Shown here one piece after another: positions 13,236-17,823 of a DNA stretch of 17,823 nt (position 1 is the first letter of the stretch; each line of letters starts with the position of its first letter). The notes under the pieces are model-generated. The model was not told the origin of the DNA. It saw nothing but the letters and a program-made list of their open reading frames with translations, and made no database searches. The stretch spans positions 1-17,823 of the forward strand of contig CAYQJS010000075.1 of the NCBI GenBank assembly GCA_964417895.1, in the 5' to 3' direction. This DNA comes from CAYQJS01 sp964417895. GTDB lineage: Bacteria; Chloroflexota; UBA6077; SHYK01. Position numbers and translations under genes: made by a program.

Positions 13236-15035
13236 ATGCCCGCTAGCGCCCAGTACCACGTCATTCTCGACGGCCAGGGCTACATCGTCGACGTCGACAA
13301 GTACCTCCGCTCCCTCTCCAAGCCCTTCGCACCGAAAACCCGCTCGGGCGCTACCACCTATGGCGACCTCAGCCTACAAGCCGCCTGGGCTCAACAGGAC
13401 TGGCGCGGCGGCTTCGGCTACCCCGAGTACAACGCCACAATCACCAATCGCTTCGGCGACGCCACCGGCATCGACCCAAGCTTTGGCGATGTCAGGCTCG
13501 GCCGCGCCACCTCCCAGGTCCACGCCCCAGGCCCCACCGACATCTACGCCCTCGCCGTCTACCAGGGCAACATTTACGCCATCAGCGGCGCCAGCGGCGC
13601 TATCTACGTCTCCACCGACGGCGGCGCCAACTGGTCAACCGCCTTCACCGCCGGGCCCACGAGCCTCAAGAGCATCGCCCTCTACAACGGCTGGCTCATC
13701 GTCGGCTCAGGCTCCAGCGGCGTCCTCATCAAGTACGACGGCACCACCTGGACCGACCCCTGGCACACCATCTCCGGCTCTCCCACCGCCGTCCGCTCCA
13801 TGTTCGCCTACACCCCGGCAGGCACCCCCTACCTCTTCTGCGGCGCCAGCCTCACCGCCTCCACGTCCAAGCTCGTGCGCATCACCGCGGCGCCCGCCGA
13901 AACCCTCATCCACCTCGTAAAGCTCCCACACATCGACGCCATCTACACCCACGCCGGCAAGCTCTGGTACGCCGGCCTCGAGGACACCAACGGCGCCCGC
14001 GGCGAGCTCTGGCAACACGACGGCACCAACTCCACCTACATCGACCAGCTCACCGACAACGGCATCACCAGCTTCGCCGAGTTCAACACCGAGCTCTGGG
14101 CCGGCTCCAGGACCAGGGGCAAGCTCTGGACCGTCACGGGCGCCGGGCTCAAACAGCAGTTCTCCATCCCGGAAGTCGCCATGTCCGGAAGCCCCCCCGA
14201 CTACACCAAGGCAATCCGCGCAATCACCGTCGACGGCGGAAAGCTCTTTTTCCCCGTCGTGGACGCCAAGGGGCTCGGGTTCTACCAGTTCGACGGCACA
14301 GGCTGGGTCCGCATCGCTACCGCCGCCATCGGCACCGAGCCACGCGGCATCATCGCCTTCAACCAGGACATCTTCTTCACCAGCCAGGACGCCACCGGCG
14401 GCCGGATCTACCGCGCCACCCGCACCTACCCCCTCACCGGCGAGCTCATCACCAGCTGGTTCGACGCCGACCTCGGCTCCATCGAGAAGCTCTTCACCCG
14501 CGTCACCATCGCCCACGCCCCCCTCGCAGCTAACGAGGCGATCGCCGTCGCCTACGCCCTCAACGACTCCGCCACGTGGACCACCCTCGGCACCTCAGAC
14601 ACCGACAACGAAACCTGGGCCACCTTCACCTTCCCATCTGCAACCCGCGGGCGCCGCATCCGCTTCCGCTTCACCCTCACCCTCACCACTCAGACCGCTA
14701 CGCCCAAGCTCCGCGACGTCGTCCTCGAGTTCAACCTCGGCCTGCCCGGCATCACCGGCACGGGCCTCAAAAGCGAATGGGACGTCACCGTGCTCATGGA
14801 GGGAGACGCACAGGTGCCGCTTATCCGCCTCGACCAATCCGCCGAACCGCTCAGCGCCCTAGCCCTCAGCAACGCCCTCTGGACCACCGCGGCCAAAAAC
14901 CAGAGCGTCAGCTTCACCGACATGGACGCCGTCGTCAGAACCGTCTACGTCAACGACGTCGAGGAAAGCCCCGCCAGAATCTCCGACCGCATCACCTTCA
15001 GCCGCAGAGGCCGCGTCCGCCTGCTAGAAGCATAA
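13236..15035 (+). CDS. Beta-propeller tail or fibre protein
   Basis: This protein of 599 residues from the ATG at 13236 (site AGGAGGGAGG) is probably exposed on the particle. After an N-terminal ~90 residues, blade-like repeats appear every ~45-50 residues. Examples are IYALAVYQGNIYAIS, SIALYNGWLIVGSG, AIYTHAGKLWYAG, SFAEFNTELWAGS, AITVDGGKLFFPV and IIAFNQDIFFTS. This suggests a seven-bladed propeller at about 95-405. The C-terminal ~190 residues look like a beta-sandwich (RRIRFRFTLTLTTQ, VVLEFNLGLPG). The layout resembles phage tail, fibre or hub proteins placed before the lysis gene. It is free of repeat insertions and its codons end mostly in C. Confidence 0.75.
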   Translation: MPASAQYHVILDGQGYIVDVDKYLRSLSKPFAPKTRSGATTYGDLSLQAAWAQQDWRGGFGYPEYNATITNRFGDATGIDPSFGDVRLGRATSQVHAPGPTDIYALAVYQGNIYAISGASGAIYVSTDGGANWSTAFTAGPTSLKSIALYNGWLIVGSGSSGVLIKYDGTTWTDPWHTISGSPTAVRSMFAYTPAGTPYLFCGASLTASTSKLVRITAAPAETLIHLVKLPHIDAIYTHAGKLWYAGLEDTNGARGELWQHDGTNSTYIDQLTDNGITSFAEFNTELWAGSRTRGKLWTVTGAGLKQQFSIPEVAMSGSPPDYTKAIRAITVDGGKLFFPVVDAKGLGFYQFDGTGWVRIATAAIGTEPRGIIAFNQDIFFTSQDATGGRIYRATRTYPLTGELITSWFDADLGSIEKLFTRVTIAHAPLAANEAIAVAYALNDSATWTTLGTSDTDNETWATFTFPSATRGRRIRFRFTLTLTTQTATPKLRDVVLEFNLGLPGITGTGLKSEWDVTVLMEGDAQVPLIRLDQSAEPLSALALSNALWTTAAKNQSVSFTDMDAVVRTVYVNDVEESPARISDRITFSRRGRVRLLEA

Positions 15036-15047
15036 GGAGGTAACGAA

Positions 15048-15347
15048 GTGTCGAGTGAGATCGGCACGATTCTGCTGGTGCCCCTCATCACCGGGCTCGT
15101 CGAGGCTCTCAAGCGCTCAGGCCTCCCAAGACGCTACGCCGCCCTCACCGCGCTCGCGCTGGGCGTCGCCATCTCCGTCGGCGCGTTCGTCGCCAGGGGT
15201 TTTGGCGCCCATGACCTCTACGACGCCATCCTGCAAGGCGTGGCCTTCGGCCTCGCTGCCTCGGGTTTCTATTCCGTGGCTCGCACTGCCGAACGCTCCG
15301 TGCGCAGAGGCGGCGAAGTCGCCGAAGGCAGGGAAGTGCGGAGGTGA
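15048..15347 (+). CDS. Phage holin candidate
   Basis: This small membrane protein of 99 residues likely permeabilises the inner membrane at lysis. Hydrophobic segments lie at about 5-21 (IGTILLVPLITGLVEAL), 30-49 (YAALTALALGVAISVGAFVA) and 60-78 (AILQGVAFGLAASGFYSVA), followed by a charged tail EVAEGREVRR. This plan fits A118-type and related holins. The GTG at 15048 follows AAGGAGG by six bases, a strong site. No endolysin gene is seen next to it. Its TGA overlaps the next gene's GTG by four bases. Confidence 0.75.
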   Translation: MSSEIGTILLVPLITGLVEALKRSGLPRRYAALTALALGVAISVGAFVARGFGAHDLYDAILQGVAFGLAASGFYSVARTAERSVRRGGEVAEGREVRR

Positions 15348-15682
15348 GAGTCGCGTGTGTCGTGGTGCCGCACTTTCGGGTAGAGATCGAGCGGCTCCAC
15401 GAGCCATCACTGCGCGGGCGTGCCGTGGTGGTGGGTGGTCCGCCCGAAGAGCGCAAGGAGGTACTGGACTGCTCGCCGGAGGCCATGGCGCGCGGCGTAC
15501 GGCCGGGGATGTCGCTCCGCGAGGCGCTCAGCCGGTGCGCGGAAGCGGCATTCGTGGAGGCGCACCCGGAACGCTACGAGGCGGCGACCCTAGCCATGGT
15601 AAACGCGCTCCTGGAGCTGAGCCCCCTTGTCGAGCCGGCGGGCTCGGGCGTCATCTACGTCGGAGTTGATGGAAAGTGGTGA
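15344..15682 (+). pseudogene. imuB: ImuB-like Y-family polymerase, N-terminal fragment
   Basis: These 112 residues match the start of ImuB or 'DNA polymerase Y family' proteins: MRVACVVVPHFRVEIERL, then VLDCSPEAMARGVRPGMSLREAL, and LLELSPLVEPAGSGVIYVGVDG. The catalytic Asp expected in the first motif of active Y-family enzymes is absent (VVPHFRVE), as in ImuB, an inactive mutasome adaptor. The frame stops at TGA 15680-15682, right after YVGVDG, where a repeat-filled insertion begins. The GTG start overlaps the holin stop by four bases (GTGA), so the gene sits in the phage operon. The rest of the protein continues in a shifted frame from 16048. Fragment or coupled half-protein are both possible. 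Confidence 0.8.
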
Positions 15683-15689
15683 CCCCTCC

Positions 15690-16030
15690 CCCCAACCCCC
15701 TCCCCTACGAGGGGAGGGGGAGATTAGTTGAGCCTGGGGGGACACCCCCCACTCCCCCCGCCCGAGGGGCAGAGCCCCTCGGGACTCCCCACGTGCGCCC
15801 CTTCGAGGGGAGGGGGATGGGGGGAGGGGTGGGGGACACCCCCAACCCCCCGACAAAGGGGGCCCTGCCCCCTCTGCACTCCCCCGAGATCTACCCCCTC
15901 CCCTTCAAGGGGAGGGGGCTGGAGGGAGGGGTGGGGGACACCCCCAACCCCCCGACAAGGGGGGCAAAGCCCCCTCTGCACTCCCCCGATGCCTTCCGCA
16001 GAGGGGGCTTTGCCCCCTCTGCCCTCCCGC
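15690..16030. repeat. Large composite repeat insertion splitting imuB
   Basis: About 340 bp of CCCCTCCCCTACGAGGGGAG-type hairpins alternate with GGGGGACACCCCCAACCCCC and GCCCCCTCTGCACTCCCCC modules. The modules are present two to three times each. They are the same building blocks as at 6702-6948 in the portal gene. The insertion lies after the codons for YVGVDG and changes the reading frame. Confidence 0.88.
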
Positions 16031-16160
16031 CAGAGAGCCCCGACCCCATGGAGGTGGAGCTGGCGGCGGCCATCATGGCTGCCGCAGAGCGCGCCTCGGA
16101 GCTGGCGGTGCGGGTGGGCATGGCGGACGGCAAATTTGCCGCCTACGTGGCCGCCGTGTT

Positions 16161-16331
16161 AGGGGACAGGGGACAGGGGACAGGGGACAGGGGTGACGCG
16201 GGGACACGGAGACACGGAGACACGGGCTTCGACTCCGTTCAGCCTAATGTCGAAGGCCGCGTCGCCGCGTCTCCCCTTCTCCGCGTCAACTCCCCCGGCC
16301 CCCGACCCCCGACCCCCGACCCCCAGGCTGG
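16161..16331. repeat. GGGGACAGG / GACACGGA repeat insertion inside imuB 3' half
   Basis: Four GGGGACA units are followed by GACACGGAGACACGGAGAC, a spacer, the facing arm GCGTCGCCGCGTCTCCCC, and a CCCCCGACCCCCGACCCC run. It is read in frame and sits between VAAVL and SIVPPGSGAAFL, where ImuB proteins normally have a short loop. Confidence 0.82.
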
Positions 16332-17003
16332 CCCCTCTATTGTTCCGCCGGGCTCAGGCGCAGCGTTTCTGGCCGACCTCTCGATCGAGGACCTGCCGGT
16401 GTCGCCCGAGATGAAACGGCGGCTGCGCCTGTTCGGGTTGCGAACGCTTGGTGAGCTGGGGCAACTGCCCCAGAGCGCGGTTCTGGCCCAGTTCGGATCG
16501 GAGGGCGCGAGGGCGTGGCAGCTGGCGCACGGGATTGACCGTACCCCGATCATCCCCTACGTGCCGCCGAAGTCGGTCACTGAGCGGCTCGCCTTCGTGG
16601 CCCCGGTGGATACCGCCGATGCGCTCCTGGCCGCGGTGCGTACGCTGCTCGGTCGCGCCCTCCACCAGCCGACTACCCGGGGCCGCGCCGCGCGGGCTTT
16701 GCGCCTGCGCGTTCACCTGGAGAACGGGCACACCTGGGAGCGGGAGGCGACCTTCCGCGAGCCAGTTGGCGGCAGCGAGCGGATGCTGCTGGCGCTGAGA
16801 CTCAAGATCGACGGCGCAGAGCTACCCGCCCCGTTTACCGAGGTGGAGCTCACGCTGCTCGGCCTCTGTGGCGAGAACGCGCTGCAGCTCAATCTGTTCA
16901 CGTCGGAGCGAGGCCGGCAGCTCGGGCGCGTGGCCGAGGCCGCGCGCCAACTCAAGTCCCGATACGGACGACCCATTCTGGCGAAAGTGATCGAGGTGGA
17001 GCC

Positions 17004-17543
17004 ATGGTCGCGGATTCCAGAGCGACGGTTCGCGCTGATCGACTACGACCCCTGAATGCGCCCCGGCGCGTGCGCGTGGAGACCGACGAGCGTGACCGGC
17101 CGGTGGCCGTCTACGTCAGGGGACAGGGGACAGGGGATAGGGGACAGGGGGACGCGGAGACGCGCAGACGCGGGGACACGGGGGACGGGGGGCAGGGAGA
17201 CGCGGAGAAGCGCAGACGCGGGGACACAGGGGACGGGGGACAGGGGGACGCGGAGACGCGCAGACGCGGGGACCCGGGGGGAGCAGTTCCGTCGCCGCGT
17301 CCCCGCGTCGCCGCGTCCCCGCGTCGCGTCACCGAGTCACTGGACCGCTGGCGCATCGACGACGAGTGGTGGCGGAGGGAGATCTCCCGCATGTACTACC
17401 ACGTCGCCCTAGAAGGCGGGCTCCTCTTTGTCCTTTTCCACGACCTGATCGGGGGCGGGTGGTTCGTGCAAACCACCGCGACGAAGCGGGGATTTCGGAA
17501 TGCGGATCCCGGATTGCGGAGTGCACGTGAGCGGCCCGCGTAA
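17004..17543 (+). CDS. DUF6504-like protein with in-frame 16-residue repeats
   Basis: Proteins of the DUF6504 family are small partners encoded next to ImuB in mutasome loci; their role is not settled. The native halves are RRVRVETDERDRPVAVYV (~21-38) and SLDRWRIDDEWWRREISRMYYHVALEGG to LFHDLIGGGWFVQT (~111-157). Between them, residues ~40-108 come from repeats, including three 16-residue units of GQGDAETRRRGDTGDG. The last ~20 residues come from a GCGGATT inverted repeat. The ATG at 17004 has a GAGGTGGAG site and overlaps the imuB 3' end by 52 bases; GTG 17070 is a weaker alternative. The insertion splits a domain that is normally contiguous, so folding is uncertain although the frame is open. 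Confidence 0.68.
   Translation: MVADSRATVRADRLRPLNAPRRVRVETDERDRPVAVYVRGQGTGDRGQGDAETRRRGDTGDGGQGDAEKRRRGDTGDGGQGDAETRRRGDPGGAVPSPRPRVAASPRRVTESLDRWRIDDEWWRREISRMYYHVALEGGLLFVLFHDLIGGGWFVQTTATKRGFRNADPGLRSARERPA
17117..17331. repeat. Repeat insertion with 48-bp tandem units inside DUF6504 gene
   Basis: GGGGACAGGGGACAGGGG is followed by about three 48-bp units containing GACGCGGAGACGCGCAGACG (17142-17282). The facing arm of CCGCGTCCCCGCGTCGCCGC follows. The unit is 16 codons long, so copy number changes keep the frame. Confidence 0.85.
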
Positions 17544-17560
17544 TCCGCATTCCGAAATCC
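17490..17560. repeat. GCGGATT-type inverted repeat at end of DUF6504 gene
   Basis: The arms GGATTTCGGAATGCGGAT (17490-17507) and ATCCGCATTCCGAAATCC (17543-17560) are perfect 18-base reverse complements with a 35-base loop. The TAA of the DUF6504-like gene (17541-17543) lies at the edge of the right arm. It could act as a terminator-like hairpin, though no T-tract follows. Confidence 0.85.
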
Positions 17561-17823
17561 GCGATCCTCAATCCCGAGGGATCCCGACGATCGCGCCCGC
17601 CGATGGCATGGGGTGGCGCCTGCGCCCCGGGCGATACGACCACGGGCAGAGATTCGAGGACCACGACCCGCGGGGACATCCGAAGGGGACAGAGGACAGG
17701 GGACAGGGGACAGGGGACGGGGGACAGGCGCCGGGGGAGAGTCGCCAATCCGCGCTCAACTCCCTCTCCCCCGACCCCCAATTGGGGCATCGCCCTCACC
17801 CCAACCCCTTCGACAGGCTCAGG
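17521..17823 (+). other. Open frame running off the window end, mostly repeats
   Basis: A frame without stop runs from GTG 17521 to the window edge. Its first and last parts are repeat sequence. About 30 codons from near 17590 read TIAPADGMGWRLRPGRYDHG and continue in a charged stretch, which looks protein-like. It may be the start of a gene cut off by the window, a remnant, or chance in GC-rich DNA. No good ribosome site was found before ATG 17608. Confidence 0.25.
17685..17823. repeat. Repeat cluster at right edge
   Basis: Tandem GGGGACA units (17685-17735) are followed by a CTCAACTCCCTCTCCCCCGA stretch. Then comes CCCTCACCCCAACCCC and TTCGACAGGCTCAGG at the window end, the same order of modules that begins the 87-bp element at 5437. 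The element continues beyond the window. Confidence 0.75.

Larger units (their letters stand above)
15676..17055 (+). pseudogene. imuB: ImuB-like Y-family polymerase, C-terminal part behind repeat-derived leader
   Basis: The frame of 459 residues starts with ~124 residues of repeat-derived low complexity. Native sequence begins near PDPMEVELAAAIMAAAERASEL (~16048). RVGMADGKFAAYVAAVL is the end of the palm-like region. Helix-hairpin-like LPVSPEMKRRLRLFGLRTLGELGQLP lies near residues 240-265, and the little-finger-like part ends with LQLNLFTSERGR and AARQLKSRYGRPIL. A second insertion, of GGGGACAGG and GACACGGAGACACGG type, lies at about 16161-16331 and is in frame. The first insertion shifts the frame relative to the 5' half, which ends at 15682. 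GTG 15679 overlaps that stop as GTGA and could allow reinitiation. Whether this is a decayed gene or a two-chain ImuB is unclear. Confidence 0.78.

Noticed and set aside
13236..15035. Diversity-generating retroelement target in the tail protein
   Set aside because: No reverse transcriptase, template repeat or A-rich variable region was found in the window.
15676..15690. Programmed ribosomal frameshift joining the imuB halves
   Set aside because: No slippery heptamer was seen at the break. The GTGA overlap makes reinitiation a simpler explanation, and a shifted frame would add ~124 repeat-derived residues.
17142..17282. CRISPR-like array in the DUF6504 gene
   Set aside because: The 48-bp units are contiguous tandem copies without spacers.

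Overview
This window is GC-rich DNA from a bacterial chromosome. It is crowded with short interspersed palindromic repeats: C/G-rich hairpin elements, GGGGACAGGGGACAGG arrays, GCGGATTGCGGAAT arrays and TTCGACAGGCTC elements. The repeat style, a Gram-positive-type LexA-like box, a phthalate-decarboxylase-like binding protein and an ImuB-DUF6504 pair suggest Chloroflexota. Other high-GC phyla such as Rokubacteria or Actinomycetota cannot be excluded without a search. I see no rRNA, tRNA, CRISPR array, integrase or transposase.

Left part (1-4202, minus strand). A cation diffusion facilitator transporter lacks its C-terminal domain. It is followed by a repeat element and a solute-binding, 4,5-dihydroxyphthalate-decarboxylase-like protein with a strong ribosome binding site. 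Next comes a tightly packed three-gene operon, transcribed from 4202 to 2506: two proteins I do not recognise and a HEPN-fold protein whose frame is broken by a one-base shift. A divergent intergenic region (4203-4478) holds a 16-bp perfect palindrome, TAGAAC-TAAA-GTTCTA, of Gram-positive LexA-box form.

Phage module (4479-15347, plus strand). The order is large terminase, portal (SPP1 gp6-like), small zinc ribbon, SU10-type adaptor, a 52-residue ORF, a coiled-coil scaffold candidate, a head decoration candidate, an HK97-fold major capsid candidate, two small structural candidates, a Cys-rich protein, a beta-propeller tail or fibre protein and a holin. No tape measure, tail tube, integrase, repressor or endolysin is visible here. 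The set fits a short-tailed (podovirus-like) prophage late region, or a domesticated particle.

Mutasome-like tail end (15344-17543). An ImuB-like Y-family polymerase gene starts within the holin stop codon (GTGA overlap). It is split by a large repeat insertion into two frames that again meet at a GTGA stop/start overlap. A DUF6504-like gene follows, interrupted in frame by three 16-residue repeats. The last ~280 bases are mostly repeats.

The most striking theme is that host-type interspersed repeats have been inserted, mostly in frame, into terminase, portal, zinc ribbon, Cys-rich protein, ImuB and DUF6504 coding sequences. Several sit at domain linkers. This recalls the Rickettsia palindromic elements, but here it affects phage packaging genes. 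A possible SOS-type operator in front of a phage late operon that ends in a mutasome gene is the second notable theme.
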